This document shows, in pieces, positions 1 through 8,411 of a stretch of 64,000 nt of DNA (its first letter is position 1; every line of letters begins with the position of its first letter). Both the position numbers and the translations under genes were made by a program. Source of the stretch: ZC4RG29 sp964521255 (lineage in GTDB: Bacteria > Bacteroidota > Bacteroidia > Cytophagales > Cyclobacteriaceae); contig CAZFRM010000014.1 in assembly GCA_964521255.1 (NCBI GenBank), positions 1 through 64,000 of the forward strand, in the 5' to 3' direction. The notes below the pieces were generated by a model. The model worked only from the letters and a program-made list of their open reading frames with translations. It did no database searches and was not told the origin of the DNA.

Positions 1-1604
1 TGCGCAAAATGCTGGTTACCGATTGTTTGATTGCCGTGATAAGCTTACCCGCAGGTGTGTTTCAACCGTATAGCGGTGTAAAAACTTCTGTATTGATTTT
101 AGACAAGCGGTTGGCGAAAAAGAGCCGGCACATTTTGTTTTTAAAAATAGATAACGATGGTTTTGATCTGGGAGCTCAACGCAGGGAGATTGATAGAAAT
201 GATTTGCCCTTGGCTTTACAAACGTTGTATAACTACAAAGAATGTTTGAGCAATGATAAGGTGTTTGAAGAAATGCCGAGTTTGGCAACATTGGTAGCGA
301 AAGAATCAGTATTAGGGAATAAGGATGTTGTTTTAAGCGCGGAGAGATATTTTGAGACTCAAAAAACACAAACAGAATTTGATTTAGTCAAACTTGGTGA
401 TTATTACGAACTATTTAATGGCTTTGCTTTCGACTCAAATAATATTTCTTCAATAAAGAATGAAGATAGTCTTCCCATAATAAAAATTGGTAATGTTATT
501 CATGGAGATGATGTGAAATTAGATGTTGAGTTTGTTTCAGAAAAATTACATCGCGACAAGAAGAATGCGATTTTTACTGGAGATGCTTTTGATATATTCA
601 TTGCCTTATCAGGAGCAACAACCGGTAAAATCAGTAAACTCCCGAGTACGTTTATAGGCAACAAATTTGCTTTAAACCAACGTGTCGCACTTATTAAATC
701 AAAATCCGAAAGTGCCAGTTCAAAATATTTATATTATGTATTGTTAAATGGTGGGATTTATGAAACGCTGCTAAATTTAGCTCACGGAGCTGCACAACCT
801 AATTTATCATCAAAGCAAATAAGCGAACTCGAAATCCCTCTTCCCCCGCTCGAAATACAACAACAAATAGTAGCGGAAATAGAAGGCTACCAGAAAATAA
901 TAGACGGAGCCAAACAGGTAGTGAATAACTACAAGCCAACCATTACGATCAAGCCGGAGTGGGAAATGGTGGAGTTGGGGGAGATTTGTGAATTTGTTAG
1001 TGGTTATGCTTTTGAAAGTACCGACTTCACTTCAAATTTTGGTACCAAATCAATTAAAATTACAAATGTTGGCGTTGGTGATTTTGTAGAAGTAGAATCT
1101 GATTATTTGCCAGAATCATTTCACCATAAACATAAACGTTATTCAGCGAATACAGGTGATATCGCAATGGCGTTAACTCGACCAATTATCGATTCAGGAA
1201 TTAAAGTTTGCTTGGTTCCGAAAAGCTATGATAAAGCCTTGGTCAATCAGCGCGTGGCATTAATTAGACCGAAAGAAAGTTTGGTCTTAAAAGAGTTTAT
1301 CTATCACTTTTTATCATCTCCAATAGTTATTGATTATGTAAAAGAAAAATCTAAAACATTGATGCAGCCAAATCTTTCAGTAAAAGATTTGGCTATGTTG
1401 CCAATTCCATTACCAACTATTGCGGAGCAGCAATTCGTAGCTAAAGCAATAGAGGAAGAACAAGCCCTTGTAGGCGCCAACAAAAAACTCATTGAACTTT
1501 TTGAGCAGAAGATAAAGGATAAGATTGGTGAGGTTTGGGGGGTGAAGGAAGCGGCTGTTTATACAATGGAAGATGGAAATTTATCAATGGCTGCGGAGGG
1601 GTAA
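1..1604 (+). CDS. Type I restriction-modification protein, methylase C-terminus fused to specificity subunit (5' partial)
   Basis: The reading frame is open to the left edge, so the gene starts outside the window. The first ~120 visible residues match the C-terminal end of N-6 adenine DNA methylases (HsdM), with the stretch SLPAGVFQPYSGVKTSVLIL. After a short linker come two target-recognition domains of HsdS type, at about residues 124-300 and 320-500. Each starts with a VKLGDYYELFNGFAF- or MVELGEICEFVSGYAF-like strand and ends in an IPLP.L..QQ..VA helix. The protein would therefore both methylate adenine and choose the bipartite target site. HsdM and HsdS are usually separate genes, so an M-S fusion is less common and resembles type I/IIG-like systems. 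The restriction subunit, if any, must lie upstream because no HsdR is seen downstream. The family call is firm; whether the upstream part is an intact methylase cannot be seen. Confidence 0.85.
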   Translation, partial: RKMLVTDCLIAVISLPAGVFQPYSGVKTSVLILDKRLAKKSRHILFLKIDNDGFDLGAQRREIDRNDLPLALQTLYNYKECLSNDKVFEEMPSLATLVAKESVLGNKDVVLSAERYFETQKTQTEFDLVKLGDYYELFNGFAFDSNNISSIKNEDSLPIIKIGNVIHGDDVKLDVEFVSEKLHRDKKNAIFTGDAFDIFIALSGATTGKISKLPSTFIGNKFALNQRVALIKSKSESASSKYLYYVLLNGGIYETLLNLAHGAAQPNLSSKQISELEIPLPPLEIQQQIVAEIEGYQKIIDGAKQVVNNYKPTITIKPEWEMVELGEICEFVSGYAFESTDFTSNFGTKSIKITNVGVGDFVEVESDYLPESFHHKHKRYSANTGDIAMALTRPIIDSGIKVCLVPKSYDKALVNQRVALIRPKESLVLKEFIYHFLSSPIVIDYVKEKSKTLMQPNLSVKDLAMLPIPLPTIAEQQFVAKAIEEEQALVGANKKLIELFEQKIKDKIGEVWGVKEAAVYTMEDGNLSMAAEG

Positions 1605-1822
1605 CGATAAGAGGTGTAACATATCCTTGCAGTTTTTTTTGACAAAAGATTTCTCGTTAACTATGGGTGAAATATGTTTAATTACAGAAATACGAGTGGC
1701 GCTCATGCTTTCATTTAAGTGATGGATAATTTATTTAATAACATATTGACTTTTTTTACCGACAAGACAAGATCAATCGGATCTAAGTCTCTTTCCTTAA
1801 CTTGGGGTTTCAAAATTCTAAA

Positions 1823-2065
1823 ATGGCATACGCAGAAAAACATATTGTAAATGCATACTCTACTCTATTTGAGGGGCTTAGTTCTATGAGCAAAATAGAG
1901 TTGATAGAAATGCTGACTAAGTCATTAAAAGCGGACAAAAGCGCTAAGAAAGAAGACGGTTTTTATAAATCATTCGGAGCTTTTGGTTCAGATAAATCAC
2001 CCGAGGAGATTTATGCTGATATCAAAGCAAGCAGGAAATTCAGAGCTAAAGAAATCAAGTTGTAA
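1823..2065 (+). CDS. Small antitoxin-like protein (orphan)
   Basis: An 80-residue, charged, helical protein starting at the ATG (MAYAEKHIVNAYS). A TTG seven codons upstream also keeps the frame open. From memory, proteins with the pattern SKIELIE.L.KSLK followed by FG.F.SDKS.EEI...I..SRKF occur next to PIN-domain toxins in Bacteroidota and act as their antitoxins. No PIN or other toxin gene follows here: the next 250 bases hold only repeat fragments. This may be an orphan antitoxin left after loss of its partner, or it may act in trans. The gene call is good; the function is inferred from resemblance only. Confidence 0.6.
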   Translation: MAYAEKHIVNAYSTLFEGLSSMSKIELIEMLTKSLKADKSAKKEDGFYKSFGAFGSDKSPEEIYADIKASRKFRAKEIKL

Positions 2066-2230
2066 CACTTGTATTTTTTATCTGCGTGGGAAACTGGTTT
2101 AAGAGAAAGTAAAACCCTCAACTGGCGCAAGCCTCTCGCTTGTGTCCCATACCAAACCATCTTCAAAGGCATCTCATCATAGTCATCACGCCAATCACAA
2201 AAATCACAGTGCAGACAATGGTGCGGGAAT

Positions 2231-2304
2231 CTAAACGATAAAGTTCGTTTTTTGTAATATTGATACCTCGGCGTTAAAAATCAGGCTGATGTTTACACGC
2301 TCTT
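2231..2304. repeat. Short intergenic repeat, copy 1
   Basis: Positions 2231-2282 match 3025-3075 with only a few differences; both contain ACGATAAAG and TTTTTTGTAATATTGATAC followed by GCGTTAAAAATC. Positions 2286-2304 (GCTGATGTTTACACGCTCT) recur exactly at 2990-3008. The two blocks occur in swapped order in the two copies, so this is a rearranged repeat, not a simple duplication. The pair brackets the toxin-antitoxin genes. Confidence 0.7.
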
Positions 2305-2317
2305 CTTAAGAAAATCT

Positions 2318-2647
2318 TTACTTCCCATACTTGTTCAAAAGTTCCAGGATTTCTTTATCAGAAATAGAATCCTTATCGCCTTTGTTGTAGATTGAAAGAA
2401 GCAAGATAGTTTCGTTATCAATTTGCAGATAGGTAATAATCCGTGCCCCACCGCTTTTGCCTTTGCCCTTAGAGGCAATAGCCAAACGGATTTTAAAAAC
2501 ATTATTACCGAGGGGAGTGCCCAGTGTTGGATTTTCGGCTAATTGCGCTACAAGATCGGCAAACTCATTTTTCAGTGATGGGTATTTTTTGGCGAGCTTT
2601 TTAAGTTCTTTTTCAAACTGATCAGAGATTTTGACCTTAAAGCTCAT
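2318..2647 (-). CDS. RelE/ParE-superfamily toxin
   Basis: A 109-residue basic protein with the RelE/HigB-like fold pattern: an N-terminal strand (FKVKISDQFEKELKKLAKK), a helical hairpin, a central FKIRLAI strand, then ARIITYLQ and ILLLSIYNKG strands, the latter with the typical Y-x-K-x-(D/E) end. Members of this family are usually ribosome-dependent mRNA interferases, or ParE-type gyrase poisons. Its start overlaps the end of the upstream 70-residue gene by 11 bases, the antitoxin-first arrangement of type II toxin-antitoxin operons. The assignment to the superfamily is solid; mRNA cleavage versus gyrase poisoning cannot be decided from sequence. Confidence 0.85.
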   Translation of the reverse strand: MSFKVKISDQFEKELKKLAKKYPSLKNEFADLVAQLAENPTLGTPLGNNVFKIRLAIASKGKGKSGGARIITYLQIDNETILLLSIYNKGDKDSISDKEILELLNKYGK

Positions 2648-2849
2648 TGATTAAATCGTTGGCATCCCGAAACTTCTTTTTGCCTTCGTTATAGAGCTTC
2701 AATTCTTTAAAACCCTCTTTCATGTTAGCGATAATCTCTTCTTTAGAGTCGTCTTTCTCTTCCTCTACCTGCACAAAATCAAAGTTTTTCACCAACTCCA
2801 TAAAGAACTGATATTTTCCCTCTTTAATATTTAAAACGACCTGTTTCAT
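2637..2849 (-). CDS. Antitoxin partner of the RelE-type toxin
   Basis: A 70-residue acidic protein. The N-terminal part (MKQVVLNIKEGKYQFFMEL) is a strand-helix typical of small antitoxins from Bacteroidota. The C-terminal half is a charged helix (NMKEGFKELKLYNEGKKKF) expected to wrap the toxin. It is the first gene of a two-gene operon and overlaps the toxin start by 11 bases. No separate DNA-binding domain is obvious, so autoregulation would have to come from the N-terminal strand or from the complex. The role is assigned mainly from size, charge and position. Confidence 0.8.
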   Translation of the reverse strand: MKQVVLNIKEGKYQFFMELVKNFDFVQVEEEKDDSKEEIIANMKEGFKELKLYNEGKKKFRDANDLINEL

Positions 2850-2966
2850 AAATGCTTTTTTAGACCGGATATTCCTTGCTTAACTGGTTGAATAGTAAAG
2901 GTACGTCATATTCTAATAAAAGTTCAAAATAAACAGCCGAAGCTTTACGCCAAAAACGGGCACGTC

Positions 2967-3075
2967 CATCAGCGTCACACAAAGCGGACGCTGATGTTTA
3001 CACGCTCTCTTGCCAGTAAAGGACCTAAAACGATAAAGCTGGTTTTTTGTAATATTGATACCCGCGTTAAAAATC
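2967..3075. repeat. Short intergenic repeat, copy 2, with a hairpin
   Basis: Contains the second copies of the two blocks described at 2231-2304, here with the GCTGATGTTTACACG block first. It begins with a perfect 10-bp inverted repeat, CATCAGCGTC at 2967-2976 and GACGCTGATG at 2987-2996 with a 10-base loop, so one repeat block overlaps a hairpin arm. Confidence 0.7.
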
Positions 3076-3123
3076 CGCTAACGATGAAACAGTATTTTTT
3101 GAACAGGCACTAATAGAAAGAAA

Positions 3124-3313
3124 ATGAGAAAATATTTAGTGGTGTACGAAAGGACAAAAACAGCCCGGTGTTGTTGCTACCGGCAAAACGAAATCGGTTG
3201 TTGAGAAAAATATTTTTGCTGCTATTCAATTTCATCTGGAAGGCTTAAAGGAAGAACATTACCCCATTCCTAAGGCATACGCTGAAAGCGAAATGTTTGT
3301 ATTTGCTATATAA
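3124..3313 (+). pseudogene. hicB: Decayed HicB-type antitoxin
   Basis: The start MRKYLVVYERTKT in one frame and the continuation VVATGKTKSVVEKNIFAAI, then FHLEGLKEE and ESEMFVF in another, are together a HicB antitoxin N-terminal domain. Between them the usual segment (about ten residues around Y.AY.PDLPG in the family) is missing and the frame is broken near 3165. No open reading frame spans the region. No intact HicA toxin is adjacent, so this is a dead remnant. The identification rests on the remembered HicB pattern and is fairly strong over ~45 residues. Confidence 0.7.
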
Positions 3314-3533
3314 TACCCCGCGTGGATGGAAGGGAGTGTACGAGAAGTGTACGGTTGAAGATGCTGGCAGAAGACGGAAAAATGTACGAAACTGAACGTA
3401 GCAGACACAAAAGTATTGCTATAAAAGACAGGTAAGAAAGTAGTAACAGGAGAAAACTTTTTACCACCTGCAAAACCCAGGAAAAAATTAAAATGATTTA
3501 AGAAGATTCTCGAATAAAACGCAAGCATTTCTA
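3314..3533. other. Degenerate former coding sequence
   Basis: Plus-strand fragments such as VVTGENFLPPAKPRKKLK, interrupted by stops and frame changes, look like a decayed reading frame, but I cannot name the family. An 89-residue minus-strand frame over the same bases has no recognisable content and is taken as chance. Confidence 0.35.
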
Positions 3534-5321
3534 TTATGAAATGAAACCAATAACATTTTTTATTTCATCTTCCAATTGCTCAAGCTGATCATTAAAATGA
3601 TCCCGATGAGAAAGCTTATCAGAAATTGAACGGTAGTATTCAATGCCGCTCAACAGTTGCTTTCCGAAATCAACAGCATTTTTCATTTGCTTTGCATCGT
3701 CTTTTTTTGAGTCAGATAATTTCTCTTTAAGGTAGTCTGCATTTAATTGTAATTCCTTAATAAACATGTGTGGTCTTTCCTGGTCACCTAAAATATTTTT
3801 TCTGCCGTAAATGTGATCTGTCATCTCTTTCAGAGTTACAATTTTATTAAAGTAGGCGATGTTCGGTCCGGGGCAAATGGTTACTGCTGTCAGATTTTTT
3901 ATGGGAGGAAGATCATACTTCACTATTGCTGCATTACTAAGTCCTATGCAGAGACACTCTTTGCTTACTACTTCATTATATTGTTTTTCATATTCCTGAA
4001 CAGTAAGGTCCAGGCTTTTTAGTTGTTCAATTTTCTTTTTTTGATAGGTATAAGAGGCTGTGCAGATAGGTTCTTTTGTGAATTCGGTATTCGAAACAAG
4101 ATATTTTTCTGTGCAGGGACTTCCCGGTCTTCCTTTCGCTATCCGGGATAATTTTTCTTTTTCAGAACTTGTTCCTTTCAGGTAATTGAAGCGAACGCCA
4201 AGGGGAGAGTTTTTACTGAGAATAAGATCTTCCTCTGAAGCATCTTTTAAAAGTTGTAATGTACTATGATCAACGGTTGTAGCTTCCGGGCACAGCAGAA
4301 ATGGCGTACCCCAACCGGCACTTTCTATACCATATTCCGAGCATAAAAATTGTGCTTCTTCATACGTTCCAATGCCCCCCTGAACGGATAGGCTAATGGG
4401 ATGCGGCTTGTCAAAAGTTATACAACCTTTAGCTTTGGCCGCAGGGGAATATAATGCATGGAGTGAGTCAGAAAGCTCAGCTCTTTTTGTTTTAAACTCT
4501 TCGAGTATAGGTCCTAATAAAGTTCCATCCGTTGCAAATGCATGCCCTCCGCAGTTTAGCCCCGACTCGATGCGGAATTCACTTACCCAAATTCCTTTCT
4601 TTGCCAGATACTTTCCTTGAATAAGGGCAGACCTGTAATCACTTACTTTTATAATGATCTTTTTATCAAATTGTCCCAGGCCTCGCGCATTAAATGCAGA
4701 GAATTTTTCCAGGTAATTGTACAGCCTTGGGTTTAATCCTGCTGAAAAAACGATTGAAGAGTTTGCAAGGTCACTGTTCGCATAGCCACGAAGTGCTGCA
4801 AGAGCATCAGAAGAATCAGTTATTAAATTTCCGTTTTTGTCGTAATTATTTTTGTCAACCTTAGTCATGATGTTAACATCAATCTGACCGGGACGAATCT
4901 GACTTTTCAGAAATTTAGTAAGCGATTCTTTTTCACTATTATCTTCAGTCTTCAACAGAAGCTGATACGCCATTCGAAGGACACTGCTGGTGGGCAGCAT
5001 TTCAAAATATTTAGCGATCTCCGATCCTGCTGCGAACGCTGAATCCTTTAACTTATCAATCTGATCTTTTACAATTGTATTAATAAGGTTGAGGTAATCT
5101 GTTATTCTTTTGGCTCTGTAATCGTCTTCTTTTGAAGTGATCGGCTTATAAGGTATTTGGATTTTTGCATAGTAATGCCTTCTCATTAATTCAACCAGCT
5201 TGTCTTCAATAATTGAAACAACAGAATTAATACCATAACGAGCTACTTTAACAGGCGAGTCTATGGTGTATGCCAATCCCATCACAGGAATGTGAAAGGT
5301 ATGAAGTGAAGATATATTCAT
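3534..5321 (-). CDS. Large cysteine-rich protein with nitronate-monooxygenase-like barrel, uncharacterised
   Basis: A 595-residue cytosolic protein without signal peptide. The start (HIPVMGLAYTIDSPVKVARYG) and the central VQGGIGTYEEAQFL (about 312-326) followed by GWGTPFLLCPEA resemble the TIM-barrel, FMN-binding nitronate monooxygenase/2-nitropropane dioxygenase family, where a GGIGT loop binds the flavin phosphate. It is almost twice the usual length: residues ~40-240 form a mostly helical insertion and a further C-terminal region follows ~370. Nine cysteines occur at about 257, 300, 327, 344, 403, 420, 456, 458 and 483, including C-L-C at 456-458 and CPGP at 483-486, which could bind metal or be redox active. 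It stands alone just downstream of the NO reductase gene, with its own Crp/Fnr-type site 46 bases before the start. A role in nitrogen-oxide or nitro-compound chemistry is inferred from fold and regulation only. Confidence 0.6.
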   Translation of the reverse strand: MNISSLHTFHIPVMGLAYTIDSPVKVARYGINSVVSIIEDKLVELMRRHYYAKIQIPYKPITSKEDDYRAKRITDYLNLINTIVKDQIDKLKDSAFAAGSEIAKYFEMLPTSSVLRMAYQLLLKTEDNSEKESLTKFLKSQIRPGQIDVNIMTKVDKNNYDKNGNLITDSSDALAALRGYANSDLANSSIVFSAGLNPRLYNYLEKFSAFNARGLGQFDKKIIIKVSDYRSALIQGKYLAKKGIWVSEFRIESGLNCGGHAFATDGTLLGPILEEFKTKRAELSDSLHALYSPAAKAKGCITFDKPHPISLSVQGGIGTYEEAQFLCSEYGIESAGWGTPFLLCPEATTVDHSTLQLLKDASEEDLILSKNSPLGVRFNYLKGTSSEKEKLSRIAKGRPGSPCTEKYLVSNTEFTKEPICTASYTYQKKKIEQLKSLDLTVQEYEKQYNEVVSKECLCIGLSNAAIVKYDLPPIKNLTAVTICPGPNIAYFNKIVTLKEMTDHIYGRKNILGDQERPHMFIKELQLNADYLKEKLSDSKKDDAKQMKNAVDFGKQLLSGIEYYRSISDKLSHRDHFNDQLEQLEDEIKNVIGFIS

Positions 5322-5337
5322 GCGTCAAAATTAATTC

Positions 5338-5382
5338 CAAAGTAAAAGGAATTAATATGACCATCGTATGACCAGGATCATA
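5338..5382 (-). promoter_or_regulatory. Crp/Fnr-type site and promoter box before the 595-residue protein gene
   Basis: TATGAC-CAGG-ATCATA at 5367-5382 is a near-perfect Fnr/Crp-type palindrome. On the minus strand TACTTTG (5344 to 5338) fits the Bacteroidota -7 box. Centre-to-centre distance is 33.5 bp, placing the activator near -41/-42 as in class II promoters. Confidence 0.65.
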
Positions 5383-5452
5383 AGTGGAACTGAGGTTTTA
5401 AAGAAAGGGCAGAGCTATTGGATTGGTGATTAATCGAAAGCCCTGCGCCTGT

Positions 5453-7774
5453 TTACAACCTAACCATGAGTTCATCTTCCTCTTTTGGAATTAATACCTT
5501 GGCCTGACTATTCTTAAGATTTCTCGATACATTGATCACGATATATACCAGTGGCAACACACCACCCAGTGTAAATACGGCTCCTCCAATTATTCTAAGC
5601 CAGGTAAGCGTTTGAAAAATTTCACGATCGATAAATTCACCTGACCGTGCATACCACAAGCCATGATCAACCACGGCTTCAAACTGGATAATTCCCGCTG
5701 GAAACAAATCCAATAACACCATGAGCATTAAGCCGATGTTGATGGACCAAAATGATAATCGGGCTGCGTTCGGCCGCCATGCCGCGGAGTTTGTGAGAAG
5801 TTTGCAACAAAATAGAACAGCAGCAATTGACAAGTTTCCATATACACCCATCAACGCTGCATGACCATGATTGACGGTAAGATAAGTTCCATGTTCATAG
5901 TAGTTCGCCAGAGGCAGGTTTATGATAAAGCCCATTACACCTGCACCGAAAAAATTCCAAAAATTAACACCAATCAAAAATAAAAATACATCCGTCATGC
6001 CAAATCTGTTTCCTGAATTCGCATTCCCGTTTGAAAGTATTTCTTCGGCAAGCTTCGGCAACTTATGAAACCGCCATGCTTCTAATGTTAATAGAAGCAG
6101 TGGTATTACTTGTAATGTTGAAAACACAGAACCCAATGCCATTGTAGCAACCGGTTTTGCATTCCAGTAAAAATTATGAGAGATACCGAGTAATCCCGAA
6201 CCCAGAAATAAAAGTGTTGCAAGATATATAACACGCACCGCAGACTCGCGGCTCACCAATCCCATCAATACCATGAAGTATCCAACAAGAACAGTTGTAA
6301 AAACTTCAAAGAATGCTTCAGCCCACATGTGAATGACACACCACCTCCAGAAATCTGCTATTACAAAGTTGGTCCTGGGTGTGGCAATGAATCCGGAAAT
6401 GAGAAGAATTAAAATGCTGAACGTTGCATATACAAGCCAGTTGGGAAGAGCCCATGGTTGCTTTAGTGAAATCACTGGTTTCAAAGTCCTGTATAAAGTA
6501 ACGGCCCACAAAGCAAAAATTAAAAATAAAAGTACCTGCCATATTTTTCCCGGCTCCACATATTCCCATCCCTGGTTGCCGAGCCAATACCAATATTGTG
6601 TTAACCCCATTGGCCCTATGTAAATCCCTGCTATAGAACCGACAACCAGGATGAAAGTCATCCAGAAAAGAATGTTGATATATTTCTTATGATGCGATGG
6701 CTCTTTACAGATGAAAGATGAAACAAATAAGGAAGCACCAATCCAACAAGCCGATATCCATAACAATGATAATTGAACATGCCATCCGCGACTTATGGTG
6801 ATGGGAAAAAAATCTCTTAGATCATAGCCAAAGAAAACGGTGAAGTTTACAAAGTCGTGAACGGTGATAATGCCTGCCAATACCTGGAAGAGGAAAACAA
6901 AAATAGCGGCATAAAAAAACTTGTAGGTAGCTCGTTGTGCGGCTGTTGGAGTGAATTTTTCAACTCCTTTCTGCGTCATCAACGGACTCGTGTTGTCGAG
7001 AAAGGTACGGTCACTCAACTTCTCTAAACGCCCATGATAAAATAATACGATACCAATTCCGATTACCAATCCCAAAGATCCAATGATCGTCCAGAAGATT
7101 ACGGGTGTCTCTGGAAGATTGCCGGCGTCCCGGTCGAAGGGCCAGTTGTGCGTGTAGCTATAACTTTTGCCAGGCCGTTCGGTGCTGCAAACCCACGCAC
7201 CCCAATAAAAAAATGCTGATAATTTTTCTATGTCCTTCGGATCCTGGAGGTATCCGGGCTTTAAGGAATGCTGCCCTGATTCTAAAAAATATTCGTAATA
7301 AAATTCTACCAGTTGCCCATACGCATATTCCTGTGCGCCTGTAAGCTTAACAGTATTAGACGTTTTTTGATAAAGGTTTTCCTTGAGTTCCCTTTTTACT
7401 AATTCACCTACAGCTAAGAATTCAAGTTTTGAAAGATTAGGTTCATTGCCATAGTACTCCTTCAAATAGATAGTAATCTGATGAAGGGCCTGTGCAGTGA
7501 AATCGGGGCCGCGATTGGCGCCATCACCAAACATACTTCCATAATCCATTAAAGCTGCTTGCTGGAAGACAGCCTGGCCCTCAAGAATTTTTTCGTCTGT
7601 GAAGACTACATCGCCTTCTTCATTTATAAAAGTTGGAATAGGCGGCGCTTCATAGTACGTTTCAAAACCAATAAGACCAACGCCAGTAAAACTTACAATG
7701 AATATAAAAGTGAGCGGGATCCACCACTTTTTAGGATTCATAAGGAAGTGAATAAAACCTTTTTTGTGCTCCAT
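5453..7774 (-). CDS. norB: Quinol-type nitric oxide reductase, single subunit
   Basis: A 773-residue inner-membrane protein of the heme-copper oxidase superfamily that reduces 2 NO to N2O. It has the qNor layout: a first transmembrane helix (19-37), a periplasmic cytochrome-c-like domain lacking the heme-binding CxxCH (~40-220), then about 13 helices. Visible ligands are H332 (RGWHVQL), H482 and E486 (IHMWAE), H533 (GISHNFYW), and H636 and H638 (NHGHAALMG). In the qNor structures I recall, position 534 is a second histidine forming part of the FeB site; here it is Asn. The spacing H482-to-H533 is the same 51 residues, so the alignment is probably correct. It has its own upstream Crp/Fnr-type site. 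The reduced product N2O would be taken by NosZ encoded nearby. NO reductase family is certain; subtype and full activity are less so because of the Asn. Confidence 0.92.
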   Translation of the reverse strand: MEHKKGFIHFLMNPKKWWIPLTFIFIVSFTGVGLIGFETYYEAPPIPTFINEEGDVVFTDEKILEGQAVFQQAALMDYGSMFGDGANRGPDFTAQALHQITIYLKEYYGNEPNLSKLEFLAVGELVKRELKENLYQKTSNTVKLTGAQEYAYGQLVEFYYEYFLESGQHSLKPGYLQDPKDIEKLSAFFYWGAWVCSTERPGKSYSYTHNWPFDRDAGNLPETPVIFWTIIGSLGLVIGIGIVLFYHGRLEKLSDRTFLDNTSPLMTQKGVEKFTPTAAQRATYKFFYAAIFVFLFQVLAGIITVHDFVNFTVFFGYDLRDFFPITISRGWHVQLSLLWISACWIGASLFVSSFICKEPSHHKKYINILFWMTFILVVGSIAGIYIGPMGLTQYWYWLGNQGWEYVEPGKIWQVLLFLIFALWAVTLYRTLKPVISLKQPWALPNWLVYATFSILILLISGFIATPRTNFVIADFWRWCVIHMWAEAFFEVFTTVLVGYFMVLMGLVSRESAVRVIYLATLLFLGSGLLGISHNFYWNAKPVATMALGSVFSTLQVIPLLLLTLEAWRFHKLPKLAEEILSNGNANSGNRFGMTDVFLFLIGVNFWNFFGAGVMGFIINLPLANYYEHGTYLTVNHGHAALMGVYGNLSIAAVLFCCKLLTNSAAWRPNAARLSFWSINIGLMLMVLLDLFPAGIIQFEAVVDHGLWYARSGEFIDREIFQTLTWLRIIGGAVFTLGGVLPLVYIVINVSRNLKNSQAKVLIPKEEDELMVRL

Positions 7775-7793
7775 ATATTTTTGTTATGGAAAA

Positions 7794-7837
7794 CAAAATA
7801 CATTGGTGGAACGAGCGTGCCTATGATTTGAATCATA
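7794..7837 (-). promoter_or_regulatory. Crp/Fnr-type site and promoter box of the NO reductase gene
   Basis: TATGAT-TTGA-ATCATA at 7822-7837 is a perfect half-site palindrome around a 4-base spacer. The minus-strand box TATTTTG runs from 7800 to 7794; the distance between centres is 32.5 bp, the same as at the nos promoter. The start codon is 47 bases from the site edge. Confidence 0.7.
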
Positions 7838-7865
7838 GACTGATGCTACGGCAATTTGATGACGG

Positions 7866-8177
7866 TTGAGAGGGTGAGTTCTTTCGAGAGTTCTCTCTTT
7901 CAAAAACGTCTCTAACGAAGAACGAAATTCGAAGCAAAAACCACTACTAAACCTGTCATCCTGCCTGCCCAACTACTGGCGGGAAGGCATGTGCGCGGCT
8001 TGCAGGGGATCTCCCAATGGTTTGCAGAATCGCATCAAGAAGATTTTCCCTTCGAAGGTAACGGCTACGTTCTTAGAGGATACTAACGATTGGAGTATGC
8101 TTTCATTCCGGGAGATCCCCTGCTTACCGGCAGGTTCATACGCGCAAACCAGGCGCTGCAACCCCTACCAATGACAA
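7866..8177. repeat. Dispersed intergenic repeat, copy A (inverted relative to the 12.3-12.8 kb copies)
   Basis: A flank (7866-7953, with AGGGTGAGTT, CGAGAGTTC and ACGTCTCTAACGAAGA) precedes an element that starts TGTCATCCTGCC at 7954 and ends near CAATGACA at 8177. Its internal words (CTTCGAAGGTA.CGGCTACG, TCTTAGAG, ATGCTTTCATTC, GGTTCATACGCGCAAACCA) occur as reverse complements at 12262-12787. Reading frames of 60-90 codons here are accidental. The region does not encode a recognisable protein. Confidence 0.8.
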
Positions 8178-8296
8178 GAAATTTAATTGTTTGAAGTGTA
8201 CGTTTTCCACCCCCCTCCCCCCGCCAGCGGGGGACAAGTCTGCGAATGAGTGTAATTGTCATTTCAACTTTTTTCCTTGGCCCAAGGTGTTTAACT

Positions 8297-8368
8297 CAGG
8301 ATGACAGGTTAAAGAGGTGGTGTTTTGATGACAGAGGGTGAGTTCCTTCGAGAGTTCCCTCTTCGTAC
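8297..8368. repeat. Fragment of the same dispersed repeat
   Basis: Contains the terminal word CAGGATGACAG (8297-8307) and the flank words GAGGGTGAGTTCCTTCGAGAG (8334-8354) shared with 7866-7890 and, inverted, with 12550-12580. The remainder of the 8178-8411 interval shows only C-rich simple sequence. Confidence 0.6.
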
Positions 8369-8411
8369 TCACAAACAAAACACCAGTTCCATCTTTATCC
8401 AAAGAATTTAG

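Noticed and set aside
3259..3528. 89-codon minus-strand frame
   Set aside because: It covers the end of the HicB remnant and a second degenerate plus-strand sequence, so it is antisense to decayed genes.
7559..8174. Several 60-90 codon frames on both strands upstream of the NO reductase gene
   Set aside because: They lie on the promoter and on a dispersed repeat that also occurs inverted at 12.3-12.8 kb, and the predicted peptides have no recognisable content.
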